A DNA stretch of 7,809 nucleotides from Thermus sp. JCM 17653 (GTDB lineage Bacteria > Deinococcota > Deinococci > Deinococcales > Thermaceae). Shown here piece by piece: positions 1 to 6,238 of the stretch (its first letter is position 1; each line of letters begins with the position of its first letter). The DNA is taken from contig BBBN01000070.1 in the NCBI GenBank assembly GCA_001311585.1, positions 1 through 7,809 of the forward strand, read 5' to 3'. The notes under the pieces are model-generated. The model saw nothing but the letters and a program-made list of their open reading frames with translations. It was not told where the DNA came from and did not search any database. The translations under genes were made by a program, and so were the position numbers.

Positions 1-518
1 CCGCCTTCCCCCGCTCGCCCCCATGACCCCCGCCATGGTGGAGAAGAGCTCCATGAAGCTCACCGCCCCCGAGCTCTCCATCCCGGCGTTTCCCACCTTG
101 GCCCCCTTAGGGCGGAGGACGTCGGCGTTGGTGCCCACCCCGCCCCCGTAGGCGAAGGTGCGCATGGCCTCTCCCAGAAAGCGGGCGATGCCCCGCACGG
201 AGTCTTCCCGGATGGGAAGGAAGTAGCAGTTGAAAAGGGTGCTCCTCCGCCAGTTGCCGAGGCCAAAGAGGATCCTCCCCCGGGGACGAAGCGGAAGTCC
301 GAGAGGAGCCAGAGGAATTCCCTCTCCGCCCCTTTTTCCACCCGGGCCACCGCCCGAAGGAGCCTTCCCCACATCTCGGGGGGGGTGGCCTCGAGGGGTC
401 TCCCTTCCCGGTCCCGCAGGGCGTAGCGGCGGAGGAAGACGCTGGCCCTCAGGTCGTCCCCCCCGAAGAACTCCAGGGCCAGCCTTTCCGCCTCGGCTTC
501 GCTGTAAACCCGGGGCAC
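1..518 (-). CDS. nrdJ: Adenosylcobalamin-dependent (class II) ribonucleotide reductase, N-terminal part, frameshifted and cut by window edge
   Basis: Reduces ribonucleotides to deoxyribonucleotides with a B12-generated radical. Only the N-terminal ~170 residues are in the window. The start region reads VPRVYSEAEAERLALEFF, followed by FLRRYALRDREGRPLEATP, typical of the family's N-terminal segment. After FRFVPGG the frame breaks: the run of C at 277-281 (G on the coding strand) is one base short. In the shifted frame the protein resumes cleanly as RILFGLGNWRRSTLFNCYF, then FAYGGGVGTNADVLRPKGAK and SSGAVSFMELFSTM up to the edge. These are the PGGRIL, NCY and GGGVG...RPKG blocks of RNR large subunits, including a conserved cysteine. 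The GTG at 518 is the first start after the upstream glpX stop, 10 bases away; an SD-like GGAGG sits only 2 bases before it. Family call is secure. Whether the frameshift is real is not. Confidence 0.85.
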
Positions 519-525
519 GTCCTCC

Positions 526-531
526 AGTTTA
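526..531 (-). promoter_or_regulatory. Possible -10 element for nrdJ (TAAACT)
   Basis: TAAACT on the minus strand ends exactly 7 bases before the GTG start of nrdJ, the same spacing seen at three other starts here. It overlaps the glpX stop codon, and a GGAGG lies between it and the start. The match to TATAAT is only 4 of 6 and no -35 is evident, so nrdJ may simply be co-transcribed with glpX. Confidence 0.25.
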
Positions 532-1497
532 TACCCGGATGGTCACCCGTGCGCCCGTTTCAAAAAGATGGATAGAGTCTATAAAGCGTACCACCCGGGT
601 GGCGTACCCCATGACGATGGAGTGGGTCCTGGCCCCGCCCCCGAAGAAGCGCACCCCTTGGAGGATGTCCCCGTCGGTGATGCCGGTGGCGGCGAAGACG
701 ATCTCCTTTCCGGGGGCCAGGTCCTCGGTCTTGTAGATGCGGCGTTCGTCCCCGCCCATGGCCCGAAGGCGGGTCCGCTCCTCCTCGTTCTGCGGCGTGA
801 AGCGGGCCTGGATCTCCCCCCCCAGGCACTTCAAGGCGGCGGCGGCCAAAACCCCTTCCGGAGCCCCCCCGATGCCCATCACCGCGTGGACCCCCGTGCC
901 CCGGATGGCCGCGGCCAGGGCGGCGATCACGTCCCCATCGGAGATGAGCTTGACCCTGGCCCCTGCTTCCCGGATCTCCCGGATGAGCCTTTCGTGCCGG
1001 GGGCGGTCCAGGACCACCACCACCAGGTCCTCCACCGAGCGCTGGAGGGCGAGGGCCAAGGCCTTGAGGTTGGCGGAGACGGGCCAGGTGAGGTCCACGA
1101 GCCCTGCGGCGGGCGGGGGGACGATGAGCTTCTCCATGTACATGTCGGGGGCGTGGAAAAGCCCGCCCTTTTCGCTCAGGGCGATCACGGTCACGGCGTT
1201 GGGCAGGCCCTTGGCGGCGGTGGTGGTGCCCTCCACCGGGTCCACGGCGATGTCCACCTCCAGCCCCCCCTGGCCCAGCACCTCCCCGATGTAGAGCATG
1301 GGGGCCTCGTCCATCTCCCCCTCGCCGATGACCACGGTGCCCCTTATGGGAAGCTCGTTCAGAACCCGGCGCATGGCCTGGGTGCCCGCCTCGTCCACCG
1401 CCTCCTTGTCCCCCTTGCCCGCCAGGCGGCTTGCCGCCAGGGCGGCCTGTTCCGTGACCCGCACCACCTCGAGGACCAACCGGCGCTCCATTTCCAT
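529..1497 (-). CDS. glpX: Class II fructose-1,6-bisphosphatase (GlpX)
   Basis: Hydrolyses fructose 1,6-bisphosphate to fructose 6-phosphate in gluconeogenesis, in the cytoplasm, with divalent metal. The 322-residue protein is full length for GlpX and carries the whole motif set. Numbered from the inner MERRL methionine these are: Asp33 in [15 protein letters not shown] (56-64), DPVEGTT (84-90), [16 protein letters not shown] (184-188), GIGGAPEGV (196-204) and the C-terminal ATGITDGD. The metal and catalytic positions known from E. coli GlpX (D33, E57, D85, E88, E213) all have counterparts. Several in-frame ATGs are possible (1536, 1509, 1506, 1497, 1491). I chose 1497 (MEMERRL) because a TATGAT hexamer ends 7 bases upstream. 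The ATG at 1491 is an alternative, with GGAGG 8 bases before it. nrdJ follows after 10 bases, so the two are probably co-transcribed. Confidence 0.95.
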   Translation of the reverse strand: MEMERRLVLEVVRVTEQAALAASRLAGKGDKEAVDEAGTQAMRRVLNELPIRGTVVIGEGEMDEAPMLYIGEVLGQGGLEVDIAVDPVEGTTTAAKGLPNAVTVIALSEKGGLFHAPDMYMEKLIVPPPAAGLVDLTWPVSANLKALALALQRSVEDLVVVVLDRPRHERLIREIREAGARVKLISDGDVIAALAAAIRGTGVHAVMGIGGAPEGVLAAAALKCLGGEIQARFTPQNEEERTRLRAMGGDERRIYKTEDLAPGKEIVFAATGITDGDILQGVRFFGGGARTHSIVMGYATRVVRFIDSIHLFETGARVTIRV

Positions 1498-1504
1498 GGC
1501 CTCC

Positions 1505-1510
1505 ATCATA
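1505..1510 (-). promoter_or_regulatory. Probable -10 element for glpX (TATGAT), leaderless layout
   Basis: TATGAT on the minus strand matches the -10 consensus TATAAT at 5 of 6 positions and ends 7 bases before the ATG at 1497. This is the spacing expected if transcription begins at the start codon. No convincing -35 hexamer is visible 16-18 bases upstream. The promoter would let glpX-nrdJ be expressed separately from the his genes. Confidence 0.45.
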
Positions 1511-1522
1511 AGGGGCGTGGGG

Positions 1523-1528
1523 TATCCT
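1523..1528 (+). promoter_or_regulatory. Possible -10 element (TATCCT) for the small plus-strand ORF
   Basis: TATCCT lies 6 bases before the ATG at 1535, with GAGG in between. It matches TATAAT at 4 of 6 positions and has no clear -35. It faces away from the glpX -10, with only 12 bases between the two hexamers, giving a divergent arrangement like the one near 3354-3394. Confidence 0.25.
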
Positions 1529-1534
1529 GAGGCC

Positions 1535-1696
1535 ATGGGCGGCTTCGTGGAGGACGGCCCCAGGCGCTACCAAGAGGCGGTGAGGCCCAAGGCCCCGGGG
1601 GGAAGGGGCCTTTTCTCCTGGCTCCTGGGGTGGCTCCACCGCTTCCTGGAGGGGATGCGGCTAGGCGGGAGGCTCTGGCTCGCCCGCCGGGGCTAG
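1535..1696 (+). CDS. Possible small protein of 53 residues, unknown function
   Basis: An ATG-to-TAG ORF in the gap between hisIE and glpX, on the opposite strand. It begins [19 protein letters not shown] and continues with a tryptophan- and leucine-rich stretch ([17 protein letters not shown]) that could form an amphipathic or membrane-associated helix, then ends RLWLARRG. The protein is strongly basic. Nearly all codons end in G or C, as in the real genes here, and a TATCCT hexamer plus GAGG precede the start. Against it: the last 36 bases overlap the end of hisIE, an 8-bp inverted repeat lies inside it, and random ORFs are common at this G+C. I do not recognise a family. Confidence 0.35.
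   Translation: MGGFVEDGPRRYQEAVRPKAPGGRGLFSWLLGWLHRFLEGMRLGGRLWLARRG
1589..1612. terminator. Inverted repeat, terminator-like hairpin between hisIE and glpX
   Basis: AAGGCCCC and GGGGCCTT form a perfect 8-bp stem around an 8-base loop (GGGGGGAA). On the plus strand the stem runs directly into TTTT. On the minus strand it lies 49 bases after the hisIE stop and about 80 bases before the glpX -10, the right place for a his-block terminator, but there it is followed by GGG rather than a T tract. It may be a weak, two-way or chance structure, and it is internal to the small plus-strand ORF. Confidence 0.4.
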
Positions 1697-2317
1697 GCTT
1701 TCCCTGGGCTTGTGCCTTTCCCAGAGGGTCTTCGCCAGGTCCTCCGGGGTAAGGCCCAGCTCCGCCAGGGTGAGGAGGAGGTGGAAGAGGAGGTCCGCCG
1801 CCTCGTGGCGGAGCTCCTCGGGGTTTTGGTTCTTGGCGGCGAGGATCACCTCCCCCGCCTCCTCCCCGATCTTCTTCAGGATCCGGTCCAGGCCCGCTTG
1901 GTGCATCCGGGCCACGTAGCTCCCCTCGGGGAGGGTCCTCAGGCGCTCCAGGATGGTGGCGTAAACCTGGCCTACCACGAAGCCGAGGTCTTTTTCCCCC
2001 TCGAGGAGGGCCCGGTGGAAGCAGGTCCTCTCCCCGGTATGGCAGGCGGGGCCTTGGGGGATCACCCGGTAGACCACGGCGTCCCCGTCGCAGTCCAGGA
2101 GGACCTCCACCACCTCCTGGTGGTTCCCGGAGCTTTCCCCCTTGCGCCAGAGGGCCTGGCGGCTTCGGCTATAGAAGGTGCTCCTCCGGGTCCTTAGGGT
2201 TTCCTCCAGGGCTTCCCGGTTGGCGTAGGCCAGGGTGAGGACCTCCCCCGTGCGGGCGTCCTGCACCACCACGGGGACGAGACCCTTTTCGTCAAAGCGG
2301 ACGGCGGAAAGGTCCAT
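1661..2317 (-). CDS. hisIE: Bifunctional phosphoribosyl-AMP cyclohydrolase / phosphoribosyl-ATP pyrophosphatase
   Basis: Catalyses two consecutive steps of histidine synthesis: pyrophosphate removal from phosphoribosyl-ATP (HisE) and ring opening of phosphoribosyl-AMP (HisI). The 218-residue protein is a HisI-HisE fusion. The HisI part (about 1-110) has the metal-binding DCDGD (75-79, Cys76) and [12 protein letters not shown] (89-100, Cys92 and Cys99), preceded by the conserved ESSGNHQEV. The HisE part (about 115-208) has [11 protein letters not shown], the helical [16 protein letters not shown] (148-163) with paired glutamates, and [12 protein letters not shown] (171-182), which supply the Mg2+-binding acidic residues. 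The start at 2317 is 4 bases after the hisF stop, so the two are surely co-transcribed. No strong ribosome site is seen beyond GGGG. The C-terminal tail is proline-rich ([12 protein letters not shown]) and lies outside the HisE fold. Confidence 0.96.
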   Translation of the reverse strand: MDLSAVRFDEKGLVPVVVQDARTGEVLTLAYANREALEETLRTRRSTFYSRSRQALWRKGESSGNHQEVVEVLLDCDGDAVVYRVIPQGPACHTGERTCFHRALLEGEKDLGFVVGQVYATILERLRTLPEGSYVARMHQAGLDRILKKIGEEAGEVILAAKNQNPEELRHEAADLLFHLLLTLAELGLTPEDLAKTLWERHKPRESLAPAGEPEPPA

Positions 2318-2321
2318 GCCC

Positions 2322-3080
2322 CTAGTCTAGCCGCACGTGGAGGCCCTTTCCCGCGAGGTAGCGCTTGAGCTCGGGAATGGGGATCTCGCCGAAGTGGAAG
2401 ACGCTCGCCGCCAAGGCGGCCTCGGCCCCGGCCTGAAAAGCTTCCAGAAAGTGCTCCATCCGCCCGGCCCCGCCGCTGGCGATCACCGGCACGCTCACGG
2501 CCTCGGCCACCCTCCGGGTGAGCTCTAGGTCGTACCCCTCCTTGGTCCCGTCCCGGTCCATGCTGGTGAGGAGGATCTCCCCGGCCCCAAGCTCCACCCC
2601 CCTAACCGCCCACTCCACGGCGTGGAGGCCCGTGGGGATCCGTCCCCCCGCCACGTAGACCTCGGGGAAGTCCCCCCGCCACCGGGCGTCTATGGCCAGG
2701 ACCACCGCCTGGGCCCCGAAGTGGTCGGCAAGCTCCCGGATGAGCTCCGGCCTCCTCACCGCGGCGGAGTTCACGCTCACCTTGTCCGCCCCCGCAAGGA
2801 GGAGCCTGCGGGCGTCCTCCACCGAGCGCACCCCTCCGCCCACGGTGAGGGGGATGAAGACCCTTTCCGCCACCCTCGCCACCACCTCCAGGAGGATGGC
2901 CCGTTCCTCGTGGGTGGCGGAGATGTCCAGGAAGACGAGCTCGTCGGCCCCCGCCTCGTCGTAGGCCCGGGCCGCCTCCACGGGGTCCCCGGCGTCTTTA
3001 AGGTTCACGAAGTTCACCCCCTTGACCACGCGGCCCGCGTGGACGTCCAGGCAGGGGACGATGCGCTTGGCGAGGCTCAT
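2322..3080 (-). CDS. hisF: Imidazole glycerol phosphate synthase, cyclase subunit
   Basis: Works with the glutaminase HisH to turn PRFAR plus ammonia into imidazole glycerol phosphate and AICAR, linking histidine and purine synthesis. The 252-residue length is normal for this (beta/alpha)8 barrel. It starts [20 protein letters not shown], with the first catalytic aspartate at position 12. The second is Asp131 in VLAIDARW. Phosphate-binding glycine blocks are [10 protein letters not shown] and [12 protein letters not shown], and [15 protein letters not shown] is the usual loop. The frame stays open well upstream, but homology fixes the ATG at 3080. That ATG overlaps the stop of the upstream Uma2-like ORF as ATGA, and no Shine-Dalgarno precedes it, so translation probably depends on coupling. 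hisIE follows after 4 bases. No hisH is in the window. Confidence 0.97.
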   Translation of the reverse strand: MSLAKRIVPCLDVHAGRVVKGVNFVNLKDAGDPVEAARAYDEAGADELVFLDISATHEERAILLEVVARVAERVFIPLTVGGGVRSVEDARRLLLAGADKVSVNSAAVRRPELIRELADHFGAQAVVLAIDARWRGDFPEVYVAGGRIPTGLHAVEWAVRGVELGAGEILLTSMDRDGTKEGYDLELTRRVAEAVSVPVIASGGAGRMEHFLEAFQAGAEAALAASVFHFGEIPIPELKRYLAGKGLHVRLD

Positions 3081-3355
3081 AGGGGAGGCTGGAAGAGGAG
3101 CTCGGCCTGGGGCAGGAGGAGGGGGGCGATCGCTTCGCCCTTGGCCACAAGGAAGCCCTGGCGGAAGCGGCCTCCCTCGGGGTCCCGCAAGGGGCTTTGC
3201 ACCCGGAGTTGGGCGCGCCAGTCCAATAGCCCCGCGTGCTCGCTGGAGGGAGGAGCCATCTCGTAGACCTCGCCGTCTAGGAGTTCCAGGCGGAGTTCGG
3301 GGTGAAGCGCCCCCAAGGCCTCCACCCGGAACCGGTGCCGCACCACGAGGGCCAT
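3077..3355 (-). CDS. Shortened Uma2/DUF820-like protein, probably a catalytically dead remnant
   Basis: A 92-residue ORF directly upstream of hisF, sharing ATGA with it. [10 protein letters not shown]...[13 protein letters not shown], then SSEHAGLLD and LRVQSPL, resembles the N-terminal half of Uma2 (DUF820) putative endonucleases, which normally run about 180-200 residues. [16 protein letters not shown] resembles their C-terminal end. The middle of the family, with the acidic PD-(D/E)xK-type nuclease residues (the usual PEPD segment), is missing, so I infer in-frame internal deletions and loss of activity. The ATG at 3355 overlaps a TATAAT, so if that is the promoter, translation more likely begins at GTG 3346, exactly 7 bases after it. 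An ATG at 3394 is also in frame but would precede the promoter. The ORF may persist mainly to deliver ribosomes to hisF. Family assignment is by recalled motif resemblance, not by search. Confidence 0.6.
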   Translation of the reverse strand: MALVVRHRFRVEALGALHPELRLELLDGEVYEMAPPSSEHAGLLDWRAQLRVQSPLRDPEGGRFRQGFLVAKGEAIAPLLLPQAELLFQPPL

Positions 3356-3359
3356 TATA
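3354..3359 (-). promoter_or_regulatory. Probable -10 element TATAAT for the Uma2 remnant-hisF-hisIE block
   Basis: A perfect TATAAT on the minus strand, followed by 7 bases and then GTG (3346), fits a leaderless transcript. The region 16-18 bases upstream (GGAAGG) is not -35-like. It is the only good promoter candidate seen ahead of hisF and hisIE. Confidence 0.5.
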
Positions 3360-3388
3360 GCCCACTTTTCCCTAGGCCTTCCCGGTGC

Positions 3389-3394
3389 TACCAT
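3389..3394 (+). promoter_or_regulatory. Probable -10 element TACCAT for trmFO
   Basis: TACCAT (4 of 6 matches to TATAAT, fitting TAnnnT) ends 7 bases before the trmFO ATG at 3402, again a leaderless layout. A weak TTTTCC lies 17 bases upstream at 3366-3371. The intervening CTAAAGG touches the ATG, too close to serve as a normal ribosome site. It is divergent from the TATAAT at 3354-3359, 29 bases away. Confidence 0.45.
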
Positions 3395-3401
3395 CTAAAG
3401 G

Positions 3402-4735
3402 ATGGAACGGGTGAACGTGGTGGGGGCGGGCCTCGCGGGGAGCGAGGCCGCCTGGACCCTTTTGCGCCTGGGCGTCCCCGTGCGCCTTTTTGAGATGCGC
3501 CCCAAGCGGATGACCCCGGCCCACGGCACGGACCGCTTCGCGGAGATCGTCTGCTCCAACTCCTTGGGCGGGGAAGGGGAGGCCCAGGCCAAGGGGCTTC
3601 TCCAGGCGGAGATGCGCCTTGCCGGGAGCCTCGTCATGGAGGCGGCCGACCGGGCGAGGGTGCCCGCCGGGGGCGCCTTGGCCGTGGACCGGGAGGAGTT
3701 CAGCGGGTACGTCACGGAAAGGCTTTCCCGCCATCCCCTCCTCGAGGTGGTGCGGGAGGAGGTGCGGGAGATTCCCGAGGGGATCACGGTGCTCGCCACG
3801 GGGCCTTTGACCTCCGAGGCCCTGGCCGAGGCCTTGAAGCGGCGCTTCGGCGACCACTTCCTCGCCTACTACGACGCCGCAAGCCCCATCGTCCTTTACG
3901 AGAGCGTTGACCTCACGAAGTGCTTCCGCGCGGGCCGCTACGGCCAGAGCGCCGACTACCTCAACTGCCCCATGACCGAGGAGGAGTATCGGCGCTTCCA
4001 CCAGGCCCTCCTCGAGGCCCAGCGCCACACCCCCCACGACTGGGAGAAGCTGGAGTTCTTTGAGGCCTGCGTTCCCGTGGAGGAGCTCGCCCGGAGGGGC
4101 TACCAGACCCTGCTCTTTGGCCCCATGAAGCCCGTGGGGCTCGTGGACCCCCGCACGGGGAAGGAGCCCTTCGCCGTGGTCCAGCTCCGCCAGGAGGACA
4201 AGGCGGGGCGGATGTGGAGCCTGGTGGGCTTCCAGACGGGGCTCAAGTGGCCCGAGCAGAAGCGCCTCATCCAGATGATCCCCGGCCTGGAAAACGCGAG
4301 ATCGTCCGCTACGGGGTGATGCACCGGAACACCTACTTAAACGCCCCGAGGCTCCTTCGCGAGACCCTGGAGTTCAAGGAGGCGGAGGGGCTCTACGCCG
4401 CCGGGGTCTTGGCCGGGGTGGAAGGGTATCTGGAGAGCGCCGCCACGGGCTTCCTCGCCGGGCTCAACGCCGCGCGAAAGGTCTTGGGGCTTCCCCCCGT
4501 GGTGCCCCCGGAGGAGAGCATGCTGGGGGGGCTTGTGCGCTACCTGGCCACGGCGAACCCGGAGGGGTTCCAGCCCATGTACGCCAACTGGGGCCTGGTG
4601 CCCCCGGTGGAGGGGAGGATGGGCAAGAAGGAGAAGCGGCAGGCCATGTACCGTAGGGGCCTCGAGGCCTTTTCGGAGTGGCTTTTCTCCCTTATGCCCC
4701 TTGGGCGTGCATCCCTCGCGCAAACCGAGGCTTGA
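3402..4735 (+). CDS. trmFO: tRNA (uracil-54-C5)-methyltransferase, methylenetetrahydrofolate/FAD-dependent; frameshifted
   Basis: Makes m5U54 in the T loop of tRNA using methylenetetrahydrofolate and FAD. In thermophiles m5U54 is the precursor of the heat-stabilising 2-thio base. The first 298-299 residues read correctly: FAD-binding VNVVGAGLAGSEAAW (4-18), EMRPKRMTPAH, EIVCSNSLGG with Cys51, and FFEACVPVEEL with catalytic Cys223. After GLENA (about 4296-4299) one base is missing, since GCGGAG is expected and GCGAG is present, and the frame runs to a stop at 4317-4319. From GAG at 4298 the -1 frame continues with EIVRYGVMHRNTYLNAP, YAAGVLAGVEGYLESAATGF and FQPMYANWGLVPPVEGRMGK to TGA at 4733-4735. 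The total of about 444 residues matches the family. As read, the product would be a 305-residue truncation lacking the C-terminal part. Either a sequencing error or a real lesion is possible. Confidence 0.93.
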
Positions 4736-4736
4736 A

Positions 4737-4753
4737 GCCCTGCGGGCCTTTTT
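4737..4753 (+). terminator. Possible intrinsic terminator of trmFO
   Basis: GCCC, a TGC loop and GGGC form a short all-GC stem followed by CTTTTT, starting 1 base after the trmFO stop. The 4-bp stem is short for a thermophile, but the T run is the longest in this high-GC neighbourhood. Confidence 0.4.
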
Positions 4754-4762
4754 GACCGGGGC

Positions 4763-4790
4763 CCCCATGCTGGCGCAAGCCAGCATGGGG
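4763..4790. terminator. Perfect 12-bp hairpin between convergent trmFO and murE
   Basis: CCCCATGCTGGC and its exact complement flank GCAA, a GNRA tetraloop in plus-strand RNA. It sits 5 bases beyond the murE stop and 27 bases beyond the trmFO stop. Neither strand has a T tract after the stem. Likely roles are a two-way terminator, a 3'-end RNA stabiliser, or a copy of a dispersed palindromic element. Confidence 0.6.
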
Positions 4791-4795
4791 TGGTA

Positions 4796-6238
4796 TCAGC
4801 CCTCCCCTTCCGGAAAGCGCCTCCTAAGGGCAGAAAGGGCCACGGCCCTTTCGTCCCAGGGGAGGGCTTGTTGGCCTCGTTCCAGGGTGGTCTCGTGCCC
4901 CTTGCCGGCGAGGAGCACCGTGTCCCCCTCCTCTGCCTCGAGGACGGCCCGAAGGATGGCCTCCTCCCGGTCCGGGACGAGCTCAAAGACCCCGCCTTCC
5001 CTCCTGGCCGCCTCGGCGAGGGCCTCCAGGATGGCCTCCAGGGGCTCGGTGCGGTGGTCCTCCTCGGTGAAGAAGGTCTTGTCGGCGAGCCTCGCCGCCA
5101 CCCGGCCAATATCCTCCCGCCTCCTCGGGTCCCGCTCCCCCGCCGCCCCCACCACCAGAAGGAGCCTCCCCTGGGCGGTGCGCCTCAGGGTCTTGAGGGC
5201 GGCCTCGAGGCTCTTCCCGGTGTGGGCGAAGTCTATGACCACGCGGAAGGGCTTCTCCCAGACCACCTCCATCCGTCCCGGCACGCCGGGGAAGCTGGCG
5301 AGGCGGGAGAGCACCCTCTCCAGGGGAAGCCCAAAGGCCAGGGCGGCGGCGCTAGCCGCCAGGGCGTTTTCCAGGTTGTAGGCCCCAAGCACGGGCAGGA
5401 AGGCCTCGCCCCGGCCCCAGGGGGTGTGGAGGGTGAAGGCCAGGCCCCTCTCCGTTTCCCGCAAGCCCTCCGCCCACACCTCCCCCCCGGGGCCGAAGAG
5501 GAGGTGGGGCCTCTGGCGCAGGCGGTCCAGGTGGGGAAGCCCGGTGCTCAAGACGGCCAGCTCCGAGCGCTCCACCAAGAGGGCCTTGGCCTGGAAGTAG
5601 GCCTCCGGGGTGCCGTGGAGGTCCAGGTGGTCGTCGGGGTAGAAGCTCACGAAGACCCCTATCCGGAAGGCGAGGCCCTCCACCCTTTTTAGGGCCAGGG
5701 CGTGGCTGGAAACCTCCAGCACCGCTTGACCGAGACCCCGGTCCGCCGCTTCCCGCAAGAAGGCGTAGACCCGGTGGGCCTCGGGGGTGGTGAAGTGGCC
5801 GAAAGGGGGGCGCCGCTTTTCCCCGAAGGCCAGGCCCGCGGTGGAGAGGAGGGCGGCCTTCTCCAAAAGGTGGTGGAGGAGAAAGCCGGTGGTGGTCTTG
5901 CCCTTGGAGCCCGTGACCCCGAAGAGGGCGAGCTTCCGGTCGGGTTCCCCGTAAAAGCGCCGGGCGAGCTCCGCCAGGGCTTGGCGGCTATCCGCCACCT
6001 TGAGGTAGGGCACGGGGAGGGCTAGGTCCCTTTCCCCCACCACGGCGATGGCCCCCCGCCTCAGGGCCTCCCCGATGAAGTCGTGCCCGTCCAAGGGCTT
6101 CCGGTGGGGCAGGGGCACCCCGGGGGCGGCCACGAAGACGAAGCCCTCCTCCACCTCCCGGGAGTCCAGGGTGAGGCCCCGCACGCCTAGGGGCGGGGCG
6201 GAAAGGCCATAAGGGGCGAAGAGCTCTTTCAGGGTCAT
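4796..6238 (-). CDS. murE: UDP-MurNAc-L-Ala-D-Glu ligase adding the third stem-peptide residue (probably L-ornithine)
   Basis: ATP-dependent cytoplasmic Mur ligase that adds the diamino acid to UDP-MurNAc-L-Ala-D-Glu. The 480 residues cover the three usual domains. Motifs: LTLDSREVEEGFVFVA (22-37, UDP part), P-loop FGVTGSKGKTTT (106-117), EVSSHALALKRV (175-186), DDHLDLHGTPEAYFQAK (202-218, with Lys218 the likely carbamylated lysine), GAYNLENALAA (285-295), GRMEVV, VIDFAHT (334-340) and AGKGHETTLERG (445-455). Several blocks differ from typical MurE: SKGKTTT for TNGKTTT, VSFYPDDHLD for the usual TNLSRDHLD, and TEEDHRTEP (391-399) where diaminopimelate enzymes have DNPR. Thermus walls carry L-ornithine at this position, so the ornithine substrate is inferred from the genus. 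The start overlaps the upstream kinase stop as ATGA, so it is translationally coupled. Confidence 0.93.
   Translation of the reverse strand: MTLKELFAPYGLSAPPLGVRGLTLDSREVEEGFVFVAAPGVPLPHRKPLDGHDFIGEALRRGAIAVVGERDLALPVPYLKVADSRQALAELARRFYGEPDRKLALFGVTGSKGKTTTGFLLHHLLEKAALLSTAGLAFGEKRRPPFGHFTTPEAHRVYAFLREAADRGLGQAVLEVSSHALALKRVEGLAFRIGVFVSFYPDDHLDLHGTPEAYFQAKALLVERSELAVLSTGLPHLDRLRQRPHLLFGPGGEVWAEGLRETERGLAFTLHTPWGRGEAFLPVLGAYNLENALAASAAALAFGLPLERVLSRLASFPGVPGRMEVVWEKPFRVVIDFAHTGKSLEAALKTLRRTAQGRLLLVVGAAGERDPRRREDIGRVAARLADKTFFTEEDHRTEPLEAILEALAEAARREGGVFELVPDREEAILRAVLEAEEGDTVLLAGKGHETTLERGQQALPWDERAVALSALRRRFPEGEG

Noticed and set aside
277..281. Programmed ribosomal frameshift in nrdJ
   Set aside because: No tandem-slippage heptamer fits the frame, the G run is short, and no stimulatory structure is obvious; a base loss is simpler.
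560..1639. 359-residue minus-strand ORF and 320-residue plus-strand ORF over glpX
   Set aside because: Both are alternate frames of glpX with Gly/His/Arg-rich composition and no domain; glpX carries the full family motif set.
3126..3133. GCGATCGC palindrome (HIP1-like) within a 6-bp stem
   Set aside because: A single copy in GC-rich sequence; no second copy seen in the window, so no support for a repeat family.
3081..3365. N-terminal extension of hisF to 3365
   Set aside because: The extra residues are Pro/Arg/Gly-rich and come from the other frame of the Uma2-like ORF; HisF homology begins at [10 protein letters not shown].
3356..3394. ATG at 3394 as start of the Uma2-like ORF
   Set aside because: It would place the start upstream of the TATAAT and overlap the trmFO promoter; the extra residues do not resemble the family.
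5345..5362. GGCGGC/GCCGCC short inverted repeat
   Set aside because: Lies inside murE in an alanine-rich coding stretch; explained by codon use.
4790..5692. 300-residue plus-strand ORF opposite murE
   Set aside because: Low-complexity Gly/Pro/His/Leu composition; produced by GC-rich codon structure of murE.
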